64,000 nucleotides of DNA, taken from Chlorops oryzae. Taxonomy: Eukaryota; Arthropoda; Insecta; Diptera; Chloropidae. Of the stretch, positions 49,565 through 61,370 are shown piece after piece; positions within the stretch are counted from its first letter, which is position 1; each line of letters opens with the position of its first letter. The DNA is taken from contig CM035808.1 of the NCBI GenBank assembly GCA_020466095.1, positions 5,603,633-5,667,632 of the forward strand, in the 5' to 3' direction. The notes beneath the pieces are model-generated. The model was not told where the DNA came from. It saw only the letters and a program-made list of their open reading frames with translations, and made no database searches. The position numbers and the translations under genes are program-made.

Positions 49565-50025
49565 TTTAGAGGAGCGACAACACTCGCAAGTGAACGAAAC
49601 CCCAAGAAACACAATTAAGAAATATCAAATTTTCAAGCATATAGAGCCATTGCCTGCGACTTCTGTAATCTGTATGAATCAACTTTGAAGCATTACAATT
49701 TGAAATGGTACAAAATATTTTCATTGAGAGCAATTCATAAAATTCCTCTTACGCCATTAGAATTTTAAACTTTTTATTACGACAAATAATCAATTTCTAA
49801 ATATAAAATAAAACGTCAATTAAAAATTTTTAAAGTTTCATAATAGACCGGCTGGACATTGGTGGACCTACTTAATGGAGAGTCTGGGTCAACTCCACTG
49901 GGTGTAAATATATTTGCGTTTCTCTATCTGTTCTTTGTCTTATTTCGAAAACAACCGCCTGAAATGTTCTAGTAAATCAAACCGACAAATTACTGAACAA
50001 AAACCGAAATTAATATTCAAAAACT
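49565..50025. repeat. Noisy copy of the following segment (about 50030-50530)
   Basis: The order of words (ACACAATTAAGA, TTTTCAAG, CTCTTACGCCA, CATAATAGA, GTCTGGGTCAACTCCACTGGG) parallels 50030-50530 with dense indels, including a garbled version of the SINE at 50392. It looks like uncorrected long-read sequence. Confidence 0.65.
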
Positions 50026-50391
50026 GAAAGTGTTATGGTCAGGAGAGCTTGACAACACAATACCCGACACAGATGAACGACAATCCCCAAGAAGACACCA
50101 ATTAAGACAAATAATTCCGAAGATTTTCAAGACATTAATAGAGCCCACTTTAGCAATTTTTGGAAATTGGATAACAAAAGAAATTCATATGCTAACATTA
50201 GCTCAAATTCTATTTCATTTTCATCTCGAAGAGACAATTTTCGAAAACTTTCCTCTTACCACGCCAAATTTTCTAAATTTTAAACATTTTTACTTTGACG
50301 GCCTCAGACATTCCAATTTCTAAATTTCATCAAAATATATCAAAATGGCTCAGAGTTTAAAGAATTTTTTATGGTTTTCATAATAGAACCA

Positions 50392-50640
50392 TCGGCCTCC
50401 GTGACACAGTTGGTTGAGATGCCTACTTATGATGCGAGAGTCTCTGGGTTCAACTCCCAGCTCGGGTGTGAATATTAGTTGTGTCGTTTTTTCTATTTCT
50501 GTTCTTCTTTGTTCTCCTATTTTTCCTCGTACGAAAACGGGCCCATGCGATACCTAAGTCACCCTTCATGGTGCCAGCCACACTAACCAACCTATCATAG
50601 TAGAACTTAGTACTGGAGGTACCCCTAAAAAATGGTGCGA
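50392..50640 (+). mobile_element. Second type of tRNA-derived SINE
   Basis: The tRNA-like head GCCTCCGTGACACAGTTGG...TTGAG carries the A-box. A perfect T-arm follows (CTGGG 50444-50448, loop TTCAACT, CCCAG 50456-50460), with the B-box GGTTCAACTCC. After this comes a non-tRNA body with a pyrimidine-rich stretch. The head differs from the SINE at 5459. The 3' end and target duplication were not resolved. Confidence 0.7.
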
Positions 50641-52480
50641 TTCCGTCCATTCTCAAACTTGATCTTACTCTTGTCCCCGCCAACACCCATACCAAATTTT
50701 GTCAAGATAGCTCAACCCCTTCGATAGTAAAACTGTATACAGACGAATGAACCCTTCAAACTTTTGTATGGTTCTATCTCGAATGGTTCTGGTTGTTACA
50801 CACAATTGCACAAACGCAACTCTCAGACCTCGACTATACAAATCTGATTATGAAAAAATCCTTGATGAATACGATTTATGTGCTCTCCACCATCGCATCC
50901 AAAACCGCTAAACCGCGCATTCATTGAAGTTATAAGCATTTGTCGCTCTTTGTGACAATCGCCATTGTTTACCCCAACTATCGACATGATGCCATAAATT
51001 GTGGGAATTTACGCAATTAACGCGAGTACATTTGAATTGCAAATTTCCATTGAAAGCAAACTTTAGAAATAATAATTGAGATCGCAATAGACCGAGAAGA
51101 TAAGTACAGTAGAACCAATTACTTTCGAAATTGAATTTTCCATTAATGTGTGAAAGCATCAAAGATAATTTGATAAAATCATGGAGTTACATATGAGCTC
51201 GAGTGCGTCATTACATTACATTAGACACAGGGAGTCTTTGGATTAATTTTTAGATATCCATTAAGGAATCAATAGAACTTAAGGACGCTAAGTAATGAGA
51301 CCAATTAGTCGTGATGCTTTCTCAAATAAACCGAGATAAAAGTGTTATATATTCTAAGGCTTCTAGCTTAATTACGTTTGGAGGAAATTGTATAACTGGA
51401 AACTCTATGCCATAGAAACCTCATATCATATCATCATATCATATCTTTTGTACTCAATCAAAGGATTGGCAAATGCAATGTAAAATGATCTTTCAAAAGT
51501 AGGTACATTTAATTAACAGGTTCTTCAAAGCTGATTGACATCGAGAGCTATTGTAAGGACAAAACCTTACGGCTATTATTCAAAGTATAGTGCATAGTGT
51601 ATAGCACGAAACCTCTAGTTAGGTAAATTTGTTTTCTATGTATCTAATCGAGCTCAAAATTGAAATATAACATGCAGAAACTTGAAGGAGAATATTAGGA
51701 AATGTAAAACTTTGATACACAGAGCCTAGATCTTTGCCTCTGAAATTTCGTACTTTGTTTTTACTACCCTGTCTCCATCAGTCAATCTACTTTGCTATAC
51801 AGTTTAATTCACAAAAAAAAAAAGATTATCATATTCATAGAAGTAACTGCAATACCCAAAAGACAAACTTTCTGCTATTAATTTCCTTGCGAAGGACGTT
51901 AAACGTTTGCAGGCGAATTAAATTAAATGAAATCAGTTTTCAAATTATAGTTCTTACACTCCCATTGAAGCAATTTCCGAAAACTTCAATGGATACGTGT
52001 TGTCCTTTGACGTAGCGTATTTAAATAAATAAACACATGAGCTCGAAACCGTAATCGTTCCTCGTGTATCGTATGAATTAATAATGGCTCTGATGAAGGG
52101 TATGCTTTCATATTGAATGGGATATTTTGACAATCAAGAAAGTCTTTATTTAAAGACTTGGGTACTTATAATGAAACTTTATGTTTATTGGTAGACATAT
52201 AATTTTATATGACCAGATAAGAAGAATCAAGAAATCAGTAAAAAAAAAAAAAAAATAAAGGCATCACTAAGGATGACAGATATGATAAAATTGGTATCAT
52301 TTAATTATATGCAAGGACATTTCTTACACCCAGCGGCAAAAATACTGCCTACAGAAGAAATGAACCGTAAGACACTTCGTAGGATGTAGGCGGTAATGCA
52401 TACACTTCATATACCATCCTAGTATACTGTTGTTAAAGCGTGGCCGTTTTTAAATTGAACGCCTACCACCACCACCAAGC
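50641..52480. other. Intergenic DNA, no gene recognised
   Basis: AT-rich sequence with no recognised domain. Open frames at 50908-51162 (-) and 51734-52015 (+) look like chance. Confidence 0.45.
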
Positions 52481-53110
52481 TATTGGTAGGCAGTTCGTCT
52501 ACAATTTCGTATACTTTGTAAGCTATTGGTAGGCAGTTCGTCTACAATCTCGTATACTTTGTAAGCTATTGGTAGACAGTTCGTCTACAATTCGTTACTT
52601 TGTAAGCTATTGGGAGTTCGCTACAATCTCGTATACTTTGTAAGCTATTGGTAGGCAGTTCGTCTACAATTTCGTATACTTTGTAAGCTATTGGTAGGCA
52701 GTTCGTCTACAATCTCGTATACTTTGTAAGCTATTGGTAGGCAGTTCGTCTACAATCTCGTATACTTTGTAAGCTATTGGTAGGCAGTTCGCTACAATCT
52801 CGTATACTTTTAAGCTATTGGTAGCAGTTCGTCACAATTCGTATACTTTGTAAGCTATTGGTAGGCAGTTCACTACAATCTCGTATACTTTGTAAGCTAT
52901 TGGTAGGCAGTTCGTCTACAATCTCTATACTTTGTAAGCTATTGGTAGGCAGTTCGCTACAATCTCGTATACTTTGTAGCTATTGGTAGCATTCGTCTAC
53001 AATCTCGTATACTTTGTAAGCTATTAGTAGGCAGTTCGTCTACAATCTCTATACATTGTACTATAATAACGTCGCTTACAGTCTCGTATACTTTGTAAGC
53101 TGGTAGGCAC
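52481..53110. repeat. 43-bp minisatellite
   Basis: About 14 copies of a 43-bp unit that begins AAGCTATTGGTAGGCAGTTC and ends CTCGTATACTTTGT. Some copies are exact, while others lose 1-4 bases or are garbled (notably 52585-52625 and 53045-53075). Confidence 0.93.
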
Positions 53111-54402
53111 TGTTGCCGTTGTACAAACCGGTATATAATCAGCTGTGGTGTATGGCACGATATGCAAGAACTAGATAGGTCAACAGAAAAAAACTGTTTT
53201 CAAATTATTTCCAAGCTGTATACAATGCATACCGTATATGCTGTTATGACGAAGCGAACTAACGGTATTTTCATTATTTCAATATCCAATGCTTACACAG
53301 TGAACCCAGTTTTCACACCACGGCACATCTTAGGACATGTATTAGAAAAAGTGGACAGGTCCCGTATATTAGCAGCGTGCTGTGCACAGCATTCTGTGTG
53401 CTATGCACGTGTTCGAGCACCTCCTGTACACAGTTCCGGCTGGGATATCGCACACCCTCTTCTAAGGAGACAAAACTACAAATTTCTCATTTTTTAGAAA
53501 ACGCAAAAAACAAAATGCGTCGCATTGACGGGGTTTTTCGGCTTTTTATAATAACAGAAACGGAATATTTAGATATTTTTCTATTTCATTCATGCCAAAA
53601 AATGTTTTCGATTTTGTAGAAAAATCGAAAATATGTTCCATTTTCCTATGCTGAATTTTCTCTATATTAATTATTTAAATTTTTCATTTAACTCATAGCT
53701 TCAAAGGGCATATCCTTGACTATTTGCCTTAAAATATCAAGCACAAACGACATGTATGCAGTTATGAGCAACAAAATTTAAAGCTCTTTTCAGATAACTC
53801 CCAAACGCAATTAGAAAACCACACCACTTACCCAAAGGCTATTCTGTTGATGCAGTCCTTTTAAGAGTCTCTTCCGTTTCTTCCTTTGAGTCAGCATTTA
53901 ATAAACCATATGTATGTACATATATATCTGAAAATAAACAAACAGATCTCTTAGTTAAATGTAGGATTTCAATGGCAGCAGGATTTCTACTTGAATGACT
54001 ACTTCATGAATTTGTCAAGCCATATGCTACAACAGAAGCAATAACCAAATTTGTTGATTACAGCATTGCGGAAGTCATTTAAATGAATAAAATATGCAGT
54101 AGGATACACATACATATGTAGGTTTAAATATTTATATGTTTGAATGTATTTTTGTTTGCATTAATGTATGTTGTTATAGATAAAGCACAACGATAATTTT
54201 CCAATTAATATGCGCACTTAAAATGCATAAAATATTTTTTTAATTTAGCAGTTAAATTCTTTATTCGTTTCTGAGAACAGAGAGCATACACAGAGCGATT
54301 CGAAATCAATTTCGTAATAAGTTAACTGGAAACTGTCAGGGATTTTTTTTTTTCGCTTTCCAAAATATACATAGGTGTACGCACTACACGCAGGTACTTC
54401 AA
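53111..54402. other. 3' flank of the P450 gene
   Basis: No second gene is recognised. AATAAA on the minus strand (TTTATT at 54260-54265) lies about 140 bp beyond the P450 stop codon and is a plausible poly(A) signal. A plus-strand frame at 53162-53497 shows no domain. Confidence 0.5.
54260..54265 (-). terminator. Candidate poly(A) signal of the P450 gene
   Basis: AATAAA on the minus strand, about 138 bp downstream of the TAA stop, the first canonical hexamer I found there. Cleavage site unknown. Confidence 0.5.
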
Positions 54403-54578
54403 TTATTCCGGTACTCTCAGTTGGCGTATGGCAAAGTTGATGCTATCAGCGTTTCGAAATTTCAACGAAATTCCCTGAATGAATCGTAGTTGCGACAATT
54501 GCGTCTCAGTACGAAACTCGAAGCATGAAATCAATTTCACCAGAAAAACTTTCATCAGCAGCATGCTATAGCGCGCAC
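54403..54578 (-). CDS. Cyp318a1: P450 exon 8 (C-terminus)
   Basis: Acceptor CCCCTGTAG after a T/C-rich tract. Encodes GARYSMLLMKVFLVKLI...ISLKFRNADSINFAI...RVPE and TAA at 54403-54405. Confidence 0.93.
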
Positions 54579-57500
54579 CTACAGGGGAGCAAAAAAAAAA
54601 AAGAAAGTAGAATGTGAAAAGAGAAGTGTATGAAATTGATATTTGTGGATACCGATGCATGTACGCAATCCTTTCGAGAAAGGTATGAACGCATAAGGAT
54701 GACGTGTTTGCGCTGCCGCCGCGAAGCGTTCCGGTATGAATTCTTGTGCTTTGGGGCCCCACTGGCTGGTGTCACGCTGCATATTAAAAGTATCGACCAC
54801 AATAATGCTATCCCGCGGCACAACAGCAAAATCTCTCATATTACATTCTCTGTTCACCACGGGATCATGGCGTAACCGCAGACCGAAAGTCACTGCTAAC
54901 ATGTCGCAAATTCATTGGTACCGTTGTCAGTAGACGTAACGATTCATTTACAATCATGTCGAGATATTTCATTCGTTGTAACTGCATTGAATCGATATCG
55001 AAAATATTTGCTCGAGCTTCAGTTGAAATTCCAACACCATTGCTGAGAGCTGAATTTGCGCGTTCATTCGAAAAAGTTTCATTGATTTCGCAACGTAATT
55101 TATTCTGGCAGTCTGGATGCATTGCCAGCAAAAGTAAAGTTATAATCAAGCTATTGGAAACTGTCTCGAAGGACTGCAAAACGTTGCAAAAACAAACAAA
55201 ACGAAACAACAACAAAAAACGATCGATATAATTGACAGCGGCATAATATTTAAAAAAAATTCTTCAATGGAGCATTAACAGGCAAAGTCCACTTCACAAT
55301 GACTGCTTACCACCAGCACCATCGCATGGGTCTCGTTTATAATATCCTCCAGCGTCATTTCGCCCAGCTCAGCTAGATGAAATATTTGCTCAATGAAAAT
55401 GCGTTTCTGCGTTGTTTGAATGGCGGTTTCATTACACCCACTGCTGCTATCGAAGTCTTCGCTCAAGATGATTTCTTCTACATTCCCAAATGCTGACGTT
55501 GCTCCTGGTGTTGCTGCCGGTCGTTCTTTCGCCAGTAACTTTTCTGCTAACCAAGTTTTGTGTTTGCGTTGAACAATCTAATGAATTTCGAATTTCATTG
55601 CAATTGTGTAAACATGCAATTTCACTTCACTTCACTTCTATTCCATTCCATTCTCTTCACTCCCTATGCAAGTAATACTTACATCCTCTATGAAGCCTTG
55701 AACCAACTTGTTGCATGTCACGTAAACATCGTAGTTGCTACGATCCAATAAACGGAAAAGTCTATCGTTCTGCAGCCACGGCTTTATTATTCGCAATGCT
55801 GAGATTTCCAGTAACCTGTTGTTAAAGGAATTAGTAAGGGCCGTCCAAAGAAAGGGGAATTGGTGTGAATATTGCTAAAAACAAGCACAAACACACACAC
55901 AAACGACTAACTTCTTGTACGTTCTGGCTATGCCATCGGCATCCTTTGTCGTAAAGTTCGTTTTCGTCCCAAGCGTTGTTACTAAAGGAAGAAACAGAAA
56001 AAAAAAAAGACCAAGAAGGATGAAATAAGAACGGAAGTTATTGGTTTGTAACGTTGTTCAAAGTTGAGGTATACAGGAACCAACAGGAAAATGTAATAAT
56101 TGAAGAAAATGAAAATGGAAAACTTGTTTCTTGGAATTGACTATTTAGAAATATTATAAGGAAGGACGTTTTGAGGAATTTTCAAATGAATTATTTATTT
56201 ATGAAGTATTCAGATCGAAACTGTGGGAGTGGGAGAACATAATACTTTGGCCGGAAAGCATAGTTTCAACGTCAACTTCATTTCTCAAATTAAGCGATTC
56301 AGGGTTCTTTATAAGCTGGATGAAAGAAAAAAAAAACACCAAGGACTCACAGTGTTGAATATTTAGTTTCATTTAGAAACAGAATTCAAATCTGATTGAA
56401 TTTCATTGGAAAGGATGAAAAGCAATAAAATTTCGACTTTTTGAGGCGAGTTATAAATTATACAGGATATTGGCATAGATTATTTAAAGGGCAATTTTAT
56501 GAATGTGGTCCCACCCATGACACTGACATTTTAGGATTAAGATCATAACAATAAAAAAAAAGCGGACATGGTTCTCAAGGAGGTCAAGTTTTGAAAACGT
56601 TTAACAATAGTTAAGCACTGAAATTAAGGAATTTGTGCTCGGATTGACTGTTTTGTGTGCCACGGGTGTGACCATTTCTCGTGGAATCACCCTAAATATA
56701 TTTCAGATTTAAGAATCAAATTATATGGAAATCTGTGTGTATGTAATTAAGACTTGGAAAATACCCCGCATTTATTCCTACCACTCTCCACCTAATCCGC
56801 AAATAACAGACCTACTCCCTTTTAATTCGACAACCAATGCCTTAAACTTCCGTCTTTAACATTGAGCTATCTTGACAAAAACCAATCGCACATTTAACTA
56901 CTCCACGAGTAGACCTCCTATGGTCAATTAAAGGTCAATTGTCCCATTCGTAGCAGTTGATGATGATGATATGAGGGTGGGTGGTATATCAGTACCTTGG
57001 CAATCGGGCGATTTTTGCTATTTTGACGTCCCGAGGGAAGAGGAAGGGAGAAAAGAAAGGAAGTGGAAAGGTGGAAGGAAAGGAAGTGAGATAGAGTTTA
57101 AACTCTCACATAACTTCTTAGTTCTCTTGAGGTAACCAAGAAGTTCTGTGAGAGCTAGAGAACGAATGTTTTCCATGCTCAGTACGTCGCGGCCCCACAT
57201 TCTCATCCTGGCCCGTGAGAAAGCGGGGCAATAGCAGAGGAAATGTTCCGCACTGTCCTCGTCCTCGAGGCAAGAAGTGCATGTGGGGTCCGTGACGACA
57301 CCAATGCTCGCCATATGACCACCACATCTTATGTGTCCCGTTATTAAGCCTACAAGATTCCGCAGATCAGTTCTCCTCAGTTGAAGGAGAAAGTCTGCGA
57401 TTTTCTCGTTTGGCTCTTTAACGAAGTACTTGGTTGTTCTGGTAGGTCGAAAACGCCGGACCATCTCTACCTTGTGGGATTTCGCCGCATAGGCATTCAG

Positions 57501-60500
57501 ACCTGCGGAGCTAAGAGCTATTATTGGTTTAGGTCCCATTGGTACACCCTGTGATCCCTGATTTGCCAATTCATCTGCTCTCTCATTTCCTGGGACTCCA
57601 CTCTGTCCCGGGACCCATACAAGTTCAACTCTATTAAATCTTGCGATGTAATTTAGTTTATTCTTGCATTCTTCAGTAATCCTGGAAGTGTTGGTCGGGT
57701 TTACTTGGGCTCTAAGTGCAGCTTGACTGTCACTGCAGATTCCAATGTTCTTGCCCCGCCATCTACTTTCCACGACCCAGTTTGCTGGGTCTAGATTGGC
57801 AAAGACCTCCGTTTGGAAAACAGTTGCCATTTGACCCATAGGTATTGAGCGCCTCGAATTTTCATCAAGGAACCATCCGGACCCAGTTCCTTTATTTGTT
57901 CTAGATCCATTCGTGTAGTAAATTTTTGAGTAGTTCTGGACGATTCTCTCTGGATCATTCCAAAGATTCCGTTCAGGAAAATTTACTCCAAATTTTCTGC
58001 CGAAGGCTACATTAGGTGTGTGTATCATCGATAGGTAACCCGAACAATGGGCATTCGTAGCGGTTAGTCTAGGTTTCTAACTACACTTCTTCTAGACAAC
58101 TTATTGCTACTCAATGTCTGGTCCATTTTCATATATAAAACACTCTGTATTTTGACTAGTCATATTCCCAGCAACCTTAGAGTAATCCTGTTTAGTTAGT
58201 TTGCCTCTTCATTACTGGAGGGTACCTTTAACTACTGAATTTTAGATTTAAAAAATTTATATACACCTCCATCGGCTTCATATTGAGCCATAGACTCGGA
58301 AATTCATTCACGAAAAAAAATTTTTGGCTTCCTTTGTGAGCTTATGGCTAAACGTAGACCCGACGGAGCTACCTATATAAGACTCAAATTCGGATTCAGC
58401 AACCCCGAAACATACCTTCAGGATGGTGAGACAACCAAGCCAAAAAGTTTGTTTGTGGGGCTGTGTAATGTATGAACTCGTAATTTTATGAATGGATCAA
58501 TGGAAAGCTCTGCATTTATTTCAAAAATATTCATAAAACAATTAAAAAATTGGTATTTAGGCAATTCACAAAATCTTCAAAGTTCCATTTTTAATTTATC
58601 GTCAGCCAAAATGGGAGGTTTTAGAACGAAAAATTCTAATTTTAGCAGGGGACTTAATAGTTAAGAAGCCATTATTATACACAAAATAGTTCGTCTCGGA
58701 CCAACACAAAAAGTCGTCTCGGACCAACACAAAATAGATCGTCTCGGACCAACACAAAATATTCGTCTCGGACCACACAAAATAGGTCGTCTCGGACCAA
58801 CACAAAAAAGATCGTCTCGGACCAACACAAAATAGTTCGTCTCGGACCAACACAAAATAGTTCGTCTCGGACCACAGAAATAGGTCGTCTCGGACCAACC
58901 ACAAAATAGGTCGTCTCGGACAAACAAAATTAGATTTCGTCTCGGATCAACACAAAATAGTTCGTCTTTGGTCTCAGAAAGCTTCGGACAACACTAATTT
59001 CGTCTGCTAATGTTGCCGAAAACCAAAAATTGATACTGATAGTGCTGCCAAAAATTATACATTTAATCAAAGCTGAAATTTTAGGATTTCTAGTCTAGTA
59101 TACCATATAGTCAAGTACTTATTAGCTCAAAAGCGGGGCCCTTTCAGAGGTAGCCTTACAACACCTTATCTTGGTCTGGCTGCTTACAAAGGGTCCTGAA
59201 ATAGTACCATGAGTAATATATGTGAAATGAAGGCTTGCTAGTATAACGTAGCCTGCCTAACTTCTAAATAATCTTTATAACATCTTGCGGAAGTAATGGC
59301 CCACAGAAATGTTCGGATTTAACACGCTTGATTATAATTAGTATACGAAACGGTCTAAAAGCCCAAAATCGATTCGGCTCTAAAAACTATAATCAAAAAC
59401 TTCCTACAAGACTTCCAAAAAACAATTCGATGGTCCCAAGCTGTTAGAAATTTCTGGCTGATATCCACTGACAATAGTTATATGGTCTAAGAACGAACGA
59501 AAAAAAAAAACACTTCCCGCTAATACGGTCCATAAATAATACTGGCAAACCAAGGTTTGTACGACTCTGAGATGATAAACACGATGGCTTCAAGAACTTG
59601 ATTAATACTTCCTAAATGAAGAAAGATATTGAAACGAATTGACATCAATAAAGAAAGCTCTGAAAAAATAAACGACCACACATTAAAATAAAGATAAGAA
59701 AATTTCATTAACCTTAATTCAGGTTACATCTCAAACATAACAAGTCCAATATGAGTAGCAGGCTCTTAATCATTTCTGGTATCAAATTCGACAAAAAAAA
59801 AAACATTTTTTTTGTGTACTCCAAGGAAATAGCAATATACGACATTTCGGTTATTTCGATGCTGGACTCTATTAACTAAGCTAATAAGCATCCCTAATTC
59901 CAAAGGCTCTCATCTTCCGTATTTAACGCAACATTGAATTTATTGCAAGAAATTGAATGAGGAATAAAAAAAAAAACCATTTGCGCTCAGTTGCCTCTTC
60001 TTATTCGAAAGAAGAAAGAAGCTCCTTCAAAAGTACCAAACAAAAAAGCTCCTTTGACATATTTTTGGGTGTCATAAAACTCTGTTTTCTTATTGTCTTC
60101 CGTTTTGTTTAGCAGTAAAGAAAATGTCCTTTCAAAAAGTACACATAAAACTCCTTCTTCAAACTTCGAATAAGTGACTGCTGCATTGCTCTCGGAAAGA
60201 AACAATAACGAACGGGAATGAAAAGTGAGAAATGAAAACAAAAAACAAGAAGGAAAACACAAGAACAAAAACATAAACTGAAAGAGAAGAGAAATTGTTC
60301 AACTTACAACATGACACCTCTAGCACTGCTCTGCTTAGGAGATCCTCGACGTTCTTGTAGTTAACCGCAGTTCCTTGTAACTTTTCTGAAAAGGATTTTT
60401 GCAGCTGGTTTCCCACATAATTGAAAATGTGAAAGAAACTCAAAAGAACGCTGTGACCGAAGGCTGGATTAAGCTGCTTGCGGCGAATTTTCCATTGTTG

Positions 60501-61186
60501 ACCTCAAAATTAAAAGAACTGAATGAGCAAAACGACCCGTAAATGAGTAAAATTGTCGACATTAAAACAAAAACCGAAAATCAAAAGCAAAACAAAAAAA
60601 CGAAAAAAAAAACATTGAAATAAAAAATAATAGAGGAAACTCGAAAAGAAAATGGAGAATAAGTAGAGAATTTAATTACTTTATCCAAAGTGCAGTGCTC
60701 AGACACACACACACACTTACACGAACACACACACACATATCCCTACATACCTCGGGCGTGCAGTAAGCCTTCGCGTGCGAAGAAACCTTCTTGCAAAAAT
60801 GTTTTATCCTGGCATTCGTGTGCGCTTAGGATTTCTTCAATCGTATCGGGGTCATCGACGAAAAGTAAAATTCTAGTGCCAACGATTATTCCCAACGGAA
60901 GACGGAAATATTTGCGCCAACGCTGCATTCCTTCCATAATACCTGTAGATGGAACGAAGGCTCAAAATGTCACGTGTGCACATATACGCACATCTACATA
61001 TATTCGTATGTATGTATATACTCAACCCTTCGGCCTAAGGTAAACGATCAGCAGTAGCCACAGCAATGGTTGTTGCAATACTCCAACCAATCCATTAAGC
61101 TGCCATATGAGCCGCCAGCATTTTCGCTGCAAGGTTAATAGCACCATAATGCCAGCTACTGCGAGTGCAGCGAAAAGGCACAGCAT
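54403..61186 (-). CDS. Cyp318a1: CYP318A1-like cytochrome P450, eight exons, one frameshift
   Basis: A haem-thiolate monooxygenase of the insect CYP4 clan, anchored in the endoplasmic reticulum by an N-terminal hydrophobic helix (MLCLFAALAVAGIMVLLTL). I recognise it as CYP318A1-like from blocks such as LNGLVGVLQQPLLWLLL, KTFLQEGFF, RKQLNPAFGHS and MKVFLVKLI. Exons (minus): 61186-61027, 60942-60751, 60502-60308, 55981-55912, 55815-55683, 55577-55311, 55173-54653, 54578-54403. All introns are GT-AG and every junction keeps phase. Predicted length is about 570 residues after skipping one base. Motifs: ESLR (about residues 416-419), PERF (about 486-489), haem loop FSKGLRTCIG with Cys about 511. 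The I-helix motif is unusual (VSFETVSN in place of AGxxTT). One extra base near 54876-54884 shifts the frame between ESLR and PERF. It is either an assembly error or a disabling mutation. The Drosophila function is not known to me, so substrate is not assigned. Confidence 0.93.
54653..55173 (-). CDS. Cyp318a1: P450 exon 7 (ExxR, PERF, haem loop), frameshifted
   Basis: Acceptor TTTTGCAG, donor GTATCC. Encodes SFETVSNSLI..., then NESLRLLTTVPMNLRHVSSD. After DFR one base must be skipped to continue into NRECNMRDFAVVPRDSI, PERF and FSKGLRTCIG. The exon is 521 bp where the phases require 520, independent evidence for a single inserted base. Confidence 0.92.
55311..55577 (-). CDS. Cyp318a1: P450 exon 6
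   Basis: Acceptor CATTAG, donor GTAAGC, phase 0 at both ends. Encodes IVQRKHKTW, a low-complexity linker (PAATPGATSAFG, SEDFDSSSG), then RIFIEQIFHLAELGEMTLED and MVLV at the start of helix I. Confidence 0.93.
55683..55815 (-). CDS. Cyp318a1: P450 exon 5
   Basis: Acceptor AACAACAG, donor GTAAGT. Encodes LLEISALRIIKPWLQNDRLF and continues to GFIED. Confidence 0.92.
55912..55981 (-). CDS. Cyp318a1: P450 exon 4 (micro-exon)
   Basis: A 70-bp exon encoding LTTLGTKTNFTTKDADGIAR and TYK. Acceptor CCTTTAG, donor GTTAGT. Both neighbouring joins preserve frame and rebuild conserved residues. Confidence 0.9.
56959..58051 (-). mobile_element. 5'-truncated non-LTR retrotransposon in P450 intron 3
   Basis: Only the RNase H domain, the C-terminal zinc-finger-like block and the 3' region remain. 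CATTCGTAGC[A/G]GTT occurs in direct orientation at 56945-56958 and 58052-58065 with one mismatch, a candidate target duplication. The 3' end reads as a short (TCA)n-like run. It is antisense to nothing: it lies in the same orientation as the P450. Confidence 0.8.
57018..58028 (-). pseudogene. Retrotransposon RNase H plus C-terminal CCHC-like domain, partial
   Basis: The RNase H motifs are YTNGSRTNKGTGSGWF (the catalytic Asp of YTDGS is Asn here), TEVFA (Glu), GICSDSQAAL (Asp) and WVPGQSGVPGNERADELA (Asp). Downstream HIRCGGHMASIG...CTSCLEDEDSAEHFLCYCPA is the Cys/His block found after RNase H in insect I-like and related LINE polyproteins. The reverse transcriptase and endonuclease are missing, and no start codon belongs to it. 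The last 20 or so residues read into 3' sequence. Confidence 0.88.
58676..58990. repeat. 25-bp minisatellite in P450 intron 3
   Basis: About 11 copies of GTCTCGGACCAACACAAAAT plus AGTTC-like bases, several with lost or added bases. Three minus-strand frames rich in Trp, Ser, Glu, Thr and Arg cross it and are artefacts. Confidence 0.9.
60308..60502 (-). CDS. Cyp318a1: P450 exon 3 (C-helix WxxxR)
   Basis: Begins GQQWKIRRKQLNPAF, giving the haem-propionate-binding WxxxR motif. Acceptor TTTTGAG, donor GTAAGT. Ends ...AVLEVSC plus one base that joins exon 4 to make Leu. Confidence 0.93.
60751..60942 (-). CDS. Cyp318a1: P450 exon 2
   Basis: Acceptor CTACAG, donor GTATGT. Encodes IMEGMQRW...LLHARG, containing VGTRILLFVDDPDTIEEIL and the C-helix approach. 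The classical Pro-Gly-rich hinge between anchor and catalytic domain is not evident at the exon 1/2 join. Confidence 0.92.
61027..61186 (-). CDS. Cyp318a1: P450 exon 1 (membrane anchor)
   Basis: Start chosen at ATG 61184-61186 because the hydrophobic anchor begins at once. An in-frame upstream ATG at 61253-61255 would add a charged, Lys/Glu-rich stretch that fits a P450 poorly. Ends PKG, donor GTTGAG, phase 1. Confidence 0.9.
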
Positions 61187-61370
61187 TTTTTCTTCCTCTT
61201 TTTTTTTATATTTAATTGTGAATAATTTCAATTCCCGACACGTTTTAACGGTCAATAATTGTTATTATCGTTACGTGTAAATAAATATAAAAAATATAAA
61301 AAAAAAATATTAACCGAATCGTTTAAAGAATTAAGCGCTATTGTTGTTCGCTGCAGGCGTTGGCGCTAAA

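Noticed and set aside
58602..58927. Three overlapping minus-strand ORFs with repeated Trp-Ser-Glu-Thr
   Set aside because: Frames across the 25-bp minisatellite in the P450 intron.
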